From contig NZ_FNYZ01000003.1 of the NCBI RefSeq assembly GCF_900109095.1, forward strand, positions 62,001 through 126,000: DNA of 64,000 nt. The letters run 5' to 3'. Shown here piece after piece: positions 55,686 to 64,000 of this stretch. Below the pieces are notes generated by a model, which saw nothing but the letters and a program-made list of their open reading frames with translations, was not told the origin of the DNA and did no database searches. Each line of letters starts with the position of its first letter. The stretch's first letter is position 1. The translations under genes and the position numbers were made by a program. This stretch comes from Sphingobium sp. AP50 (GTDB lineage Bacteria > Pseudomonadota > Alphaproteobacteria > Sphingomonadales > Sphingomonadaceae).

Positions 55686-57758
55686 ATGGGCGCGCTCCTC
55701 CAATTTGTCGGCGACTGGGGCCATGCTCTGGCGGCGGTGCTGTTCGCCGCGCTGGGCATATTCCTGCTGCGCCGACGCGCCGACGCGCCCGAACCGCGCC
55801 TGCTCGCGTCGGCGCTGCTGCTGACATCCTGCTGGGCGCTCTATGTCTCCTTCGGCGGGGTATCGATGCCGCTGTCGGGGATCGGCGAAAGCATCCGCAA
55901 CGCAGCCTGGCTGCTGGCGCTATTCACCATCTGGCGGCGCGGGCCGGTGGGGCGGACCGGGGCGCGGGGCGCCATTGCGGCGGTCTATGCCGCTGTTGCC
56001 GGCCTGATCCTGCTCCAGACTTTCACGGACCTCACCTGGCGGCAATTGCCGGTGGACAGCGACCTGCATCGCGCGCTGCTGACCTGTTCGCTGGTCCTGC
56101 GGATGATGACGGCCATCGGCTGCCTTCTGCTGGTCCACCAACTCTACACCGGCTGGCCATCGCGCGAGCGGGGCGGGATCGCCCTGCTGCTCGGCGCGCT
56201 GGCGGCGATGTGGACCTATGACCTTAATCTCTATGCCATCTGCTATTTCGCGCCCAACCGGGTCAGCGAGCTTTACGCCCTTCGCGGGCTGCTGATGGCG
56301 CTGCTGGTGCCGGTGGTAGCGATCGGCATGCGCAAGGGGATGGCCGGGCGCCTGCAATTGTCGCGCACCATCGCCTTCCAGTCGCTCTCGATCATGGCGG
56401 TCGCCCTCTATGTCGCGGTGCTGGTCGCCGTCGCGGTGCTGATCGAACTGATTGCTGGTCCCTATGCCCGTCTGGTGGAGATTGCGGCGGTCTTCTTCAT
56501 CGCTGTCACCGCGCTGGTGTTGCTGCCATCGCCCCGTATCCGGGCCCTGTGGCGGGTGCAGGTTGCCAAGCATTTCTTCCAGCATCGCTATGATTATCGC
56601 ACCGAATGGATGCGCTTTGGCGAAACCATCGGCCGCCCCGGTGAAGACGCCGCGCCGCTGGGCGAGCGGGTGGCCAAGGCAGTGGCCGACATTACCGACA
56701 GTCCGGCCGCCATGCTGATGCTGCGCGATGACAGCGGCGACCTGATCTTTGAAACCCATTGGAACTGGAATGACGATCTGGCCGCGGTCGGCATCGTGCC
56801 GTTCGCCATCGTCCGGAAACTGGAGAAGAGCGGCTGGATCGTCGACCTTGCCCGGCTGAAGGGCGGGGAGGGGACGCTAGACCTGCCCGACTGGCTGATG
56901 GAGGACCGGCGCGCCTGGGCGCTGGTGCCGCTGATCCATTATGGACGGTTGATCGGCGCGATCCTGCTGGCTCGTCCCCCGGTCGACCGGCGGCTCGACT
57001 GGGAGGATTTCGACATGCTGCGCGCCGCTGGACGTCAGGCGGCGACTCATATCAGCGAAGCGCAGGGGCAACAGGCGCTGGACGACGCCCAGCGCTTCGA
57101 CGAATTCAACCGCCGCTTCGCCTTCATCGCCCATGACATCAAGAATCTGGTCAGCCAGCTATCCTTGCTGTCCCGCAATGCGGAGCGGCACGCCGACAAT
57201 CCCGAATTTCGCGCCGACATGCTGCTGACGCTCAAGGAGTCGGTGGGCAAGATGAACGACATGCTCGCCCGCCTGTCGCTGCATAACAAGGGGCGGCCCG
57301 AAGAACCCCGCCCTATGCCGCTGCGCGATCTGCTGGTCCAGCTTGCCCATGCCCGCGCGCGCCAGCATGCCGTGCAGGTCAGCGGAGACGCCCCGCTGGC
57401 GCTGGCCGATCCCGCTCGCGTCGAACAGATCGTCCAGCATCTGATGCAGAATGCCATAGATGCCAGCCCGCCCGGCAGCCCGGTCGACCTGCGCCTGTCC
57501 GCTGATGCGCAGGACGTGATTGTCGAGGTGATCGACCGGGGCAAGGGCATGAGCGCCGAATATGTCCGCCGCGACCTGTTCAAACCCTTTTCCTCCAGCA
57601 AGACCGGCGGCTTCGGCCTTGGTGCGTTCGAGGCGCGCAGTCTGGCGGAGGCGATGGGCGGCCGCATCGACGTGGACAGCAAACCCGGCGTCGGCAGCCG
57701 CTTCACCCTGCGCCTGCCATTGGCGCCGCTATCCGATCGTAAAGAGAAGGCCGCCTGA
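55686..57758 (+). CDS. prsK: XrtA/PEP-CTERM system histidine kinase PrsK
   Basis: 690 aa sensor kinase. Eight or so helices (about 1-280), a GAF-like region (about 330-450), then dimerisation with FAFIAHDIKNLVSQL (His483) and an intact ATPase domain: N-box HLMQNAIDASP (Asn589), EVIDRGKGMS and GGFGLGAFEA. It should phosphorylate PrsR. Its stop overlaps the prsR start by one base (TGATG). The gene order sugar transferase-prsK-prsR-prsT is the recurring PEP-CTERM arrangement. Confidence 0.9.
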   Translation: MGALLQFVGDWGHALAAVLFAALGIFLLRRRADAPEPRLLASALLLTSCWALYVSFGGVSMPLSGIGESIRNAAWLLALFTIWRRGPVGRTGARGAIAAVYAAVAGLILLQTFTDLTWRQLPVDSDLHRALLTCSLVLRMMTAIGCLLLVHQLYTGWPSRERGGIALLLGALAAMWTYDLNLYAICYFAPNRVSELYALRGLLMALLVPVVAIGMRKGMAGRLQLSRTIAFQSLSIMAVALYVAVLVAVAVLIELIAGPYARLVEIAAVFFIAVTALVLLPSPRIRALWRVQVAKHFFQHRYDYRTEWMRFGETIGRPGEDAAPLGERVAKAVADITDSPAAMLMLRDDSGDLIFETHWNWNDDLAAVGIVPFAIVRKLEKSGWIVDLARLKGGEGTLDLPDWLMEDRRAWALVPLIHYGRLIGAILLARPPVDRRLDWEDFDMLRAAGRQAATHISEAQGQQALDDAQRFDEFNRRFAFIAHDIKNLVSQLSLLSRNAERHADNPEFRADMLLTLKESVGKMNDMLARLSLHNKGRPEEPRPMPLRDLLVQLAHARARQHAVQVSGDAPLALADPARVEQIVQHLMQNAIDASPPGSPVDLRLSADAQDVIVEVIDRGKGMSAEYVRRDLFKPFSSSKTGGFGLGAFEARSLAEAMGGRIDVDSKPGVGSRFTLRLPLAPLSDRKEKAA

Positions 57759-59122
57759 TGAGCGACACCCGCCCCAAATTGCTGATCGTGGAGGATGATC
57801 CGGGCCTGCAACGGCAATTGCGCTGGGCCTATGAGGATTATCAGCTCTTCATCGCCGGCGATCGGGAAGAAGCGATCGAGATGCTGCGGGCCGAGGCGCC
57901 CGATGTGGTGACGCTCGACCTTGGCCTGCCGCCCGATCCGGACGGCACCAGCGAAGGCTTCGCCACGCTGGCGGAGATGCTCAAGATCAAGCCCGATACC
58001 AAGATCATCGTCGCATCGGGCCATGGCGCGCGGGAAAGCGCGCTGGATGCGATCGCGGGCGGCGCCTATGATTTCTACCAGAAGCCGGTCGATATCGATG
58101 AACTTGGCCTGATCGTGCGCCGCGCCTTCCACGTCCACGGGCTGGAGCGGGAAAATGTTCGGCTGGCCGATGTCGCGCCGGAGGATGGCCGCGTGCTGGG
58201 TCGCCTGATCAGCGGCGCGCCGGAAATGATGAAGGTCGCCCGCACCATCGAGCGGGTCGCCAGCGCCAATGTGTCGGTCCTGCTGCTGGGCGCCAGCGGC
58301 ACTGGCAAGGAATTGCTGGCGCAGGGCCTGCATGACACCAGCCCGCGCCGCACCGGCGCCTTCGTCGCGATCAATTGTGCGGCGATCCCCGAAACCCTGC
58401 TCGAATCCGAATTGTTCGGCCATGAAAAGGGCGCCTTCACTGGTGCCATCAAGATGACGCCCGGCAAGATCGAGCAGGCGCAGGGCGGCACGCTCTTCCT
58501 GGACGAGGTGGGTGACATTCCGCTGCCGTTGCAGGTGAAGCTGCTGCGCTTCCTTCAGGAACGGGTGATCGAACGGATCGGCGGGCGGCAGCCGATCGCG
58601 GTGGACACGCGCATCGTGTGCGCCACTCATCAGGATCTGGAGGCGATGATTGCCGCCGGCACCTTCCGCGAGGATCTCTATTATCGCCTCGCCGAAATCA
58701 CCGTGCGCATTCCGCCGCTGCGCGATCGCCCCGGCGATCCGGCCCTGCTGGCGCGCCATTTCCTCACCCGCTTCGCCCGCGACATGAACCCGCAGGTCAA
58801 GGGGCTGGCCCCCGATGCTCTCGCCGCGCTCGACGCCTGGGCCTGGCCCGGCAATGTGCGCGAACTGGAAAATCGCATGAAGCGCGCCGTCATCATGGCA
58901 GACGGCAAGCTGATCACCGCCGCCGACCTCGATCTGGATGACGAACGGGCGGATGGCGGCGATGTCGTGAACCTCAAGGCCGCACGCGAAATGGCCGACC
59001 GCCGCGCCATCCGCCGCGCCATCGCCCGGACCGACGGCAATATCTCCGGCGCGGCCAAGATATTGGGTATCAGCCGGCCGACCCTCTACGATCTGCTCAA
59101 ACAATATCAGATGCAGAATTGA
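57758..59122 (+). CDS. prsR: XrtA/PEP-CTERM system sigma-54 response regulator PrsR
   Basis: 454 aa NtrC-like regulator: receiver with phospho-acceptor Asp54 (VVTLDLGLP), AAA+ domain with Walker A GASGTGKE (178-185), the sigma-54 contact loop GAFTGA (225-230), GGTLFLDEVGDIPL, and a Fis-type helix-turn-helix at the C-terminus (ISGAAKILGISRPTLYDLL). It should activate sigma-54 promoters of exopolysaccharide and PEP-CTERM protein genes elsewhere; I found no convincing sigma-54 promoter in this cluster. Coupled to prsK and prsT by 1-nt overlaps. Confidence 0.93.
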   Translation: MSDTRPKLLIVEDDPGLQRQLRWAYEDYQLFIAGDREEAIEMLRAEAPDVVTLDLGLPPDPDGTSEGFATLAEMLKIKPDTKIIVASGHGARESALDAIAGGAYDFYQKPVDIDELGLIVRRAFHVHGLERENVRLADVAPEDGRVLGRLISGAPEMMKVARTIERVASANVSVLLLGASGTGKELLAQGLHDTSPRRTGAFVAINCAAIPETLLESELFGHEKGAFTGAIKMTPGKIEQAQGGTLFLDEVGDIPLPLQVKLLRFLQERVIERIGGRQPIAVDTRIVCATHQDLEAMIAAGTFREDLYYRLAEITVRIPPLRDRPGDPALLARHFLTRFARDMNPQVKGLAPDALAALDAWAWPGNVRELENRMKRAVIMADGKLITAADLDLDDERADGGDVVNLKAAREMADRRAIRRAIARTDGNISGAAKILGISRPTLYDLLKQYQMQN

Positions 59123-61158
59123 TGCGCCGCACCCGACTGATCCTGATGCTGGGCGTCGCGGCCCTGCTGCTTGGCGTTGCCGGCCTGTGGCAATGGCGCG
59201 CGCATGAACGGGACGGCAGCGCCGCTCTGACGCGCGGCCTTGCGGCGCTGGAAAAAGGCGATGCCCGCACCGCGCGGGTCGAACTGATGAACGCGATCAA
59301 GGCCAATCCCCGCGCCGCCGATGTCCGCGCGGCGCAGGCCCGCGCGCTGGCGGAACTGGGTGATGGCCCCGGCGCGCAGGGGGAAGTGGAACGGGCACGC
59401 GCGCTGGGCCAACCGGCATCGCAAACCCGTGCCGTCATGGCGCAGGCGCTATTCCTGCAAGGGGATATGCAGGGCGCCCTGCGGGAAGCCCGCGCAACCG
59501 ATCTGCCCGAAGCCGATGCCGTGCGAGCCGCGCGCGTCGTCGCCCGCGCGTCTCTGGCGCTGGGCGATGGCTATGCCGCCCGAACCGCATTGGAACAGGC
59601 GCTGGCCCTTGCCCCCAATGACCCGGAAAACTGGATCGATCTCGGCCGCTTCCGCATCGCCATGGGGGATCAGGCCGGCGCGATCGTCGCCGCCGAACGG
59701 GCGGTGGTGCTGGCGCCCGGCAATCCCCACGCGCTCGCCCTGCGCGGCGAACTGGTTCGCGCTCAATATGGGTTGATCGCGTCGCTGCCCTGGTTCGACC
59801 GGGCGCTGGCCGCCAACCCGGATTCGGTCCCGGCGCTGGAACAATATGCCGCCACGCTGGCGGACGCCGGACAGGCTAGCAAGGCGCTCAGCCTCAGCCG
59901 TCGCCTGCTGGCGCTCGATCCTGCCAATCCGCGCGCCTGGATGCTTCAGGCGGTGATGGCCGCGCGGGCGGGGGAGGGCGACCTTGCCCGCAAGCTGCTC
60001 GATCGCACGAAGGGGCGGTTGGACGCGGAGCCTGCCACCCAATTGCTGCGCGCAATACTGCATATGGAGGATGGCAATGCCGTGCTGGCGGCCGATACGC
60101 TGGCGCCACTGGTCGCCGCGCAACCGGACAACCGCACCGCCCGCACATTGCTCGGCCGGGCCTATTATCTGAATGGCGATTATGCATCGGCGGCGTCCAC
60201 GCTCGCGCCGATCGTCGCCCAGCGCGATGCCGATCCCTATATATTGACCCTCGCTGCCCGTGCGCAGGAGGCACTGGGTGAGCGGACCATGGCTGCCGAT
60301 ATGCTCGCCCGTGCCGCTTGGCCAGTCCGCCCTGCGACCGATGCCTTCGCTAGCCCCCGCGACGCCGCGCTGGCTGCGTCGCCACCGTCCAGCGTCGCCA
60401 CTGCGCGCGACAATATCCCCTATATCCGCGCCCTGCTCAGCACGGGCCAGCCAGAGGAAGCGCTGGCCCGCGCCCGTGCGCTCAGCCGTGCCAATCCCGG
60501 CGCGCCGGACGCATGGCTCATCCTGGGCGATACGCTCGCCACCGCCGGTCAGCCGCAACAGGCCGTCCGCGCCTATGAGGCGGCGGGCAATATCCGTTTC
60601 GATCGGGATGCCGCGCTGCGTCTGGCCGCCGCCTGGGCGCGTGTTGGCAATCCGGCCCGCGCGGGGCAGGTGGTGCAGCTTTTCCTCTCGCAAAATCCCA
60701 ATGATGTGGAGGCGCAGCGTCTTGCCGCCATCGTCGCGGCGCAGGCGCAGGACTGGCGCACCGCGCTGCGGATGCTGCGCGCCGTCCGCGGGCAAGTGGG
60801 CGACAATGACGCGCTGCTGATGGCCGATCTCGCCCGCGCCGCGCTCGAAAGCGGCGATCGCGCCGCTGCCCGTGCCTATGCCGCCCATGCCTATCGCCTG
60901 ATGCCCGGCAATCCGGTGACAGCAGACATGTTCGGCTGGGTGCTGTTCAAGAGTGGCGAGAAAGGCCCGGCGCCTGTCGACCTGCTGGAAAAGGCCGTCG
61001 CTTTGGCCCCCGGTGCGCCGGCGCTGCAACTCCATCTGGGGCAAGCCTATGCCGCCGCCGGGCGGAAGGGCGAGGCGAAACTGGCTCTGGCGCGCGCGGT
61101 GGCCGTCCCCGGCTTCCCCGGCCGTCAGGAAGCGATCGACGCGCTGGCGGCGCTATAG
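59122..61158 (+). CDS. prsT: XrtA/PEP-CTERM system TPR-repeat protein PrsT
   Basis: 678 aa. An N-terminal hydrophobic anchor (about 4-22, LILMLGVAALLLGVAG) and then consecutive tetratricopeptide repeats up to the end (for example ALALAPNDPENWIDLGRF, ALSRANPGAPDAWLILGDT, AVALAPGAPALQLHLGQAY). The TPR array is typical of the exosortase-associated PrsT family, thought to help assemble or export the polysaccharide. ATG 59122 overlaps the prsR stop; a TTG at 59119 is the alternative. Ends next to a type C repeat that may serve as terminator. Confidence 0.85.
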   Translation: MRRTRLILMLGVAALLLGVAGLWQWRAHERDGSAALTRGLAALEKGDARTARVELMNAIKANPRAADVRAAQARALAELGDGPGAQGEVERARALGQPASQTRAVMAQALFLQGDMQGALREARATDLPEADAVRAARVVARASLALGDGYAARTALEQALALAPNDPENWIDLGRFRIAMGDQAGAIVAAERAVVLAPGNPHALALRGELVRAQYGLIASLPWFDRALAANPDSVPALEQYAATLADAGQASKALSLSRRLLALDPANPRAWMLQAVMAARAGEGDLARKLLDRTKGRLDAEPATQLLRAILHMEDGNAVLAADTLAPLVAAQPDNRTARTLLGRAYYLNGDYASAASTLAPIVAQRDADPYILTLAARAQEALGERTMAADMLARAAWPVRPATDAFASPRDAALAASPPSSVATARDNIPYIRALLSTGQPEEALARARALSRANPGAPDAWLILGDTLATAGQPQQAVRAYEAAGNIRFDRDAALRLAAAWARVGNPARAGQVVQLFLSQNPNDVEAQRLAAIVAAQAQDWRTALRMLRAVRGQVGDNDALLMADLARAALESGDRAAARAYAAHAYRLMPGNPVTADMFGWVLFKSGEKGPAPVDLLEKAVALAPGAPALQLHLGQAYAAAGRKGEAKLALARAVAVPGFPGRQEAIDALAAL

Positions 61159-61161
61159 ATT

Positions 61162-61230
61162 CGTCATTGCGAGCGAAGCGAAGCAATCCATGGTGCGACA
61201 GTGGATTGCTTCGCTTCGCTCGCAATGACG
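61162..61230. repeat. Dispersed palindromic repeat, type C (copy 2)
   Basis: CGTCATTGCGAGCGAAGCGA ... TCGCTTCGCTCGCAATGACG, an almost perfect palindrome of about 69 bp sitting between the convergent prsT and gntR genes. It is the same element as at 21014. Confidence 0.88.
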
Positions 61231-61239
61231 CAGGAGACT

Positions 61240-61584
61240 TTACGCCTTCGCCATATCCAGATCGTCGATCCGCAGCCCCAGCCGCCGGATCTGCGCCGCG
61301 ACCGGCGGCCAGACATTGTCGATGAAATGCGCGCGCTCCATTTCGCGCAGGCGGCGGGTCGCGCCATCGGCCACGAACATGCCGACGCCGCGCTTCACCA
61401 CTACAAGCCCATCATCCTGAAAGCTCTGATAGGCCTTCGCCACCGTCAGCGGGTTCGCCCCTTGCGTCGCGGCGAAAGCGCGGACCGAAGGCAACAGATC
61501 ACCGTCGGAAAATTCCCCATCCAGGATGGAAGCGGCGATGATCTCACGCAAGCGGAGATAGACGGGTTTGGATTCGTCGGCCAT
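61240..61584 (-). CDS. GntR family transcriptional regulator, YtrA type
   Basis: 114 aa: a GntR winged helix (VYLRLREIIAASILDGEFSDGD, LPSVRAFAATQGANPLTVAKAYQSFQDDGLVVVKRG split across helices) followed by only a short two-helix dimerisation tail, as in the YtrA subfamily. These often control adjacent ABC transporters; here no transporter of that kind is next to it, so it looks orphaned. The nearest upstream gene is a nitroreductase on the same strand. Confidence 0.87.
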   Translation of the reverse strand: MADESKPVYLRLREIIAASILDGEFSDGDLLPSVRAFAATQGANPLTVAKAYQSFQDDGLVVVKRGVGMFVADGATRRLREMERAHFIDNVWPPVAAQIRRLGLRIDDLDMAKA

Positions 61585-61655
61585 GGTGCATCAGTGCCAT
61601 AATACAGCCACAGGGGTCAAGCTAGGAAATTGCCCATTGCTTTACGCCCGTGTAA

Positions 61656-62234
61656 TTATCTGTCCCAGGTCGATACGATATCGTCATATTCTGGCCGGGG
61701 GCGTTCTTCCTGCGCTTTGCCCACGGTGCCGATGAAGACGAATCCGGCAATCTTCTCGTCCGCCCCGCCAAAGGCATCGCGCACATCGTCGTTGAAGCTG
61801 GGCCATCCGGTCAGCCAGCCGCCGGCAAAGCCCAGCGCATGGGTGGCATGCAGCAGGTTCATGATCGCCGCGCCGGCGGACAATTCCTGTTCCCAGACCG
61901 GGATCTTGCTGCCCGCGACCGGTTTGGACATCGCCACCACTAGCGTCGGTGCCTGCTGCGCGAACTGGTGCATCGCCTCGATCTCCAGCCGCCCGGCCTC
62001 CGGCTTTTCGGCGCGATAGGCTGCTTCCAGCAGCGCGGCCAGCGCATCGCGCCTGTCCTGCGGCACGATCACGAAGCGCCAGGGCGCCAGCTTGCCATGA
62101 TCGGGCGTGCGCAGCGCCACTTCCAATATCTGCCGCAACTGCGCGTCATCCGGGCCGGGCGCGACCAGATCGCGGGGCTTGCCGGAACGGCGGGTCTGGA
62201 GCAGGGCGAGCGGGGAGGAGAGGTCGTTGAACAT
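61656..62234 (-). CDS. Nitroreductase family protein, YdjA-like
   Basis: 192 aa FMN-dependent, compact nitroreductase. LLQTRRSGKPRDLVAPGP opens the fold, TPDHGKLAPWRFVIV carries the FMN-phosphate residues, and the C-terminal half has AGAAIMNLLHATHALGFAGGW. It is the short YdjA-type, which reduces nitro or other electron-poor compounds with NAD(P)H; substrate unknown. Divergent from the POT transporter and not obviously linked to the gntR gene. Confidence 0.87.
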   Translation of the reverse strand: MFNDLSSPLALLQTRRSGKPRDLVAPGPDDAQLRQILEVALRTPDHGKLAPWRFVIVPQDRRDALAALLEAAYRAEKPEAGRLEIEAMHQFAQQAPTLVVAMSKPVAGSKIPVWEQELSAGAAIMNLLHATHALGFAGGWLTGWPSFNDDVRDAFGGADEKIAGFVFIGTVGKAQEERPRPEYDDIVSTWDR

Positions 62235-62376
62235 CGCAGCGACAGATGGCGCGACATGTCCGCCAGCGCAAGAGCAGGCGGGGTTTTTGACAGGACGAAC
62301 CCTTCCGCTCTAGGCTGTTTCCATAAGCGGCCCCGTGCTCGGCGGCCGGAAACAAGATAGTGATAAAGGGTGCCGA

Positions 62377-63900
62377 ATGGCGATTTCGGACAAGATTGCG
62401 ATCGAGCCAGGCAAGACCTGGCTCGGTCATCCGCGCGGGCTATATTTGCTCTTCTTCGCGGAAATGTGGGAACGGTTCAGCTATTACGGGATGCGCGCCA
62501 TCCTGATTTTCTACCTCACCAAACATTTTCTCTTTGGTGAGGACAAGGCTTATCTTCTCTACGGCGCCTATACGTCGCTGGTTTACATCACGCCGGTCAT
62601 CGGCGGTTATCTGTCGGACCGATTCCTGGGGCCGCGCAAGTCGGTGCTGGTGGGCGGTGTCTTTATCGCCATCGGCCATTTTTTGATCGCCGTGACCGAA
62701 GGACCGGGGGGACAGGACCCGCTCTATCTCAACGGCTTCTACCTCGCGCTGGCCAGCATCATCGTCGGCACCGGCTTCCTGAAGGCCAATATCTCCGTGC
62801 TGGTGGGCGAACTCTATGCCCGTGACGATCACCGTCGCGACCCGGCCTTCTCCATCTTCTATATGGGCATCAACATGGGCGGCATGCTCGGCCCGATCGT
62901 CTGCGGCCTGCTGGGCGAACTTTGGGGCTGGAGCTGGGGCTTCGGTGCGGCGGGCGTCGGCATGCTCGCCGGCCTCGTCATGTTCGTATGGCTGCGGCCC
63001 TGGCTGCTGGGCAAGGGGGAACCGCCCGCACCCAAGGCGCTCAGCGCGCCGACTGCCGCCGGCCTCAGTCAGGAATGGACCATCTATCTGGGCGCGGCGC
63101 TGGGTGTCGTCGCCATCTGGCTGGTGATCCGTTACGCAGAGCTATTGGGTTATGCGCTGCTCGCCTTCTCGGCGCTGACTGTTGTCTATATCCTCTGGCG
63201 CACGCTCGGCACGCTGGGGAAGGTAGATCGCGACCGGATGTTCGCCGCGCTCTTCCTGATTGCGCTCAACCCGCTCTTCTGGGGCCTGTTCGAACAGACC
63301 GGATCGTCGCTCAACATCTTCACCGACCGCAATGTCGACCGCGCCATTCTCGGCTGGGAGGTTCCCGCCTCGCTGTTCCAGTCGGTCAATTCGGTCTTCA
63401 TCATCCTGTTCGCGCCGCTCTTCGCGGTGCTGTGGACCTTCCTCGACAAGCGGCGCCTCGAGCCCTCCTCGCCCGCGAAGTTCGGCATCGGCCTCATCCT
63501 GTGCGGCGCGGGCTTTCTGGTGCTGGTGGCGGGCGCGGCGATGGCGGGCGCGAACCTGACGCCGGTCCTGTTCGTCTTCCTCATCTATCTGTTCCATACG
63601 CTGGCCGAACTCTGCTTCTCGCCGGTCGGCTTGTCCGCCATGACCCGCCTGTCGGTGTCGTCGATGGTGGGCCTCGTCATGGGCACATGGTTCCTCGCCA
63701 TGGCGGCAGGCAATTTCATTGCCGGCCTTATTGCCCGCGCGACCGGCAGTGGTGAAGTAGGGAATGTCAGTCAAGTGCTTGACGTCTATACGCAAATTGG
63801 CTGGTTCGCGGTCGTCGTGGGCGTGCTGGTTCTGCTTGTGTCGCCCCGTATTAAACGCATGATGCATCTCGATCTTATCGGTTCGGAGGAAAAGGCATGA
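62377..63900 (+). CDS. POT family proton-dependent oligopeptide transporter
   Basis: 507 aa with 12-14 helices. The proton-coupling signature EMWERFSYYG sits in the first helix (about 27-36), and FLKANISVLVGELY with FSIFYMGINMGGMLGP marks the PTR2/POT family. It imports di- and tripeptides with protons across the inner membrane. ATG 62377 is chosen behind AAAGGG. It overlaps the next gene by 4 nt (ATGA), so they form an operon; such transporters are often paired with secreted peptidases. Confidence 0.93.
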   Translation: MAISDKIAIEPGKTWLGHPRGLYLLFFAEMWERFSYYGMRAILIFYLTKHFLFGEDKAYLLYGAYTSLVYITPVIGGYLSDRFLGPRKSVLVGGVFIAIGHFLIAVTEGPGGQDPLYLNGFYLALASIIVGTGFLKANISVLVGELYARDDHRRDPAFSIFYMGINMGGMLGPIVCGLLGELWGWSWGFGAAGVGMLAGLVMFVWLRPWLLGKGEPPAPKALSAPTAAGLSQEWTIYLGAALGVVAIWLVIRYAELLGYALLAFSALTVVYILWRTLGTLGKVDRDRMFAALFLIALNPLFWGLFEQTGSSLNIFTDRNVDRAILGWEVPASLFQSVNSVFIILFAPLFAVLWTFLDKRRLEPSSPAKFGIGLILCGAGFLVLVAGAAMAGANLTPVLFVFLIYLFHTLAELCFSPVGLSAMTRLSVSSMVGLVMGTWFLAMAAGNFIAGLIARATGSGEVGNVSQVLDVYTQIGWFAVVVGVLVLLVSPRIKRMMHLDLIGSEEKA

Positions 63901-64000
63901 AGACGGGAGGCAGATGGCTGCTGATCGCGGCGCTGCTGGCGGGCAGCGCCGGCCCGCTCGCGGCAAAGCGGGACAAGGATGAACCGGCGTCCGCCGTGCA
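63897..64000 (+). CDS. N-terminus of an exported protein, cut by the window end
   Basis: Only the first 34 codons are visible: a signal peptide (MKTGGRWLLIAALLAGSAGPLAA, about 23 residues, ending in an AxA-like cleavage site) followed by KRDKDEPASAV. It overlaps the POT transporter by 4 nt and has AGGAAAAGG before the ATG, so translation is coupled. A periplasmic peptidase or a related enzyme is a plausible partner but cannot be read from this stretch. Confidence 0.7.
   Translation, partial: MKTGGRWLLIAALLAGSAGPLAAKRDKDEPASAV

Noticed and set aside
57047..59104. 685-codon open frame on the minus strand
   Set aside because: Antisense to prsR and the end of prsK; composition typical of shadow frames in GC-rich DNA.

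Overview
The window is a GC-rich (roughly 64% by eye) alphaproteobacterial chromosome segment, most likely from a sphingomonad (Sphingobium/Sphingomonas/Novosphingobium type). The clearest markers are a phyP-nepR/phyR-ecfG general stress response locus, a zwf-edd-glk-eda Entner-Doudoroff operon, ubiquinol oxidase cyoA, part of an XrtA/PEP-CTERM exopolysaccharide system (prsK-prsR-prsT), and a dense set of dispersed palindromic repeats of the type seen between sphingomonad genes. I see no rRNA, CRISPR array, insertion sequence, integrase or prophage.

Layout. 1-11.5 kb: 3'-truncated cyoA, an MFS transporter, a glycosyltransferase and an ammonium transporter, then a lower-GC patch (about 5.0-6.4 kb) with a 40-aa ORF and a DUF2971 protein, a fatty acid desaturase, two tandem GIN/DUF2807 proteins, a secreted M28 peptidase and a VOC protein. 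11.6-20.9 kb: hisG-hisD, nusB, thiL, hemB, a GNAT enzyme, a membrane protein with a spermidine-synthase-like domain, a gamma carbonic anhydrase, and two unrecognised exported proteins. 21-31 kb: the Entner-Doudoroff operon, a MerC-like protein behind a Zur-like operator, tRNA-Leu(CAA), an aminotransferase, then galE-ybaK-pgl. 31-41 kb: a beta-oxidation pair (thiolase plus hydratase/dehydrogenase) behind a promoter whose spacer is a perfect dyad, transhydrogenase pntAB, a divergent HxlR/NAD(P)-binding pair, a YghU-like GST and a universal stress protein. 41-48.5 kb: CIRCE-groESL, a GNAT protein that seems to lack a normal start codon, and a GGDEF-EAL protein convergent with a DSF synthase (rpfF) homologue. 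48.5-54 kb: tgt and the general stress response locus. 54-64 kb: polyprenyl-phosphate sugar transferase-prsK-prsR-prsT, an orphan GntR regulator, a nitroreductase, a POT peptide transporter and the start of an exported protein.

How the parts work together. zwf, pgl, edd and eda convert glucose-6-phosphate to pyruvate and glyceraldehyde-3-phosphate, glk feeds them, and PntAB exchanges reducing power between NADPH and NADH. In the stress locus PhyR titrates the anti-sigma factor NepR to free EcfG, with PhyP as the likely negative input. Near-perfect EcfG promoters (GGAAC-N16/17-CGTT) precede two small single-helix membrane proteins flanking ecfG, and a weaker one precedes nepR. The DSF synthase homologue keeps both catalytic glutamates and lies tail to tail with a c-di-GMP enzyme, which suggests fatty-acid signalling.

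The most rewarding places to look are the two small EcfG-controlled membrane proteins, the rpfF/GGDEF-EAL pair, the hairpin that covers the galE ribosome binding site, the dyad promoter of the thiolase gene, the GNAT gene with no canonical start, and the DUF2971 patch. All assignments come from reading the sequence; no database search was possible.
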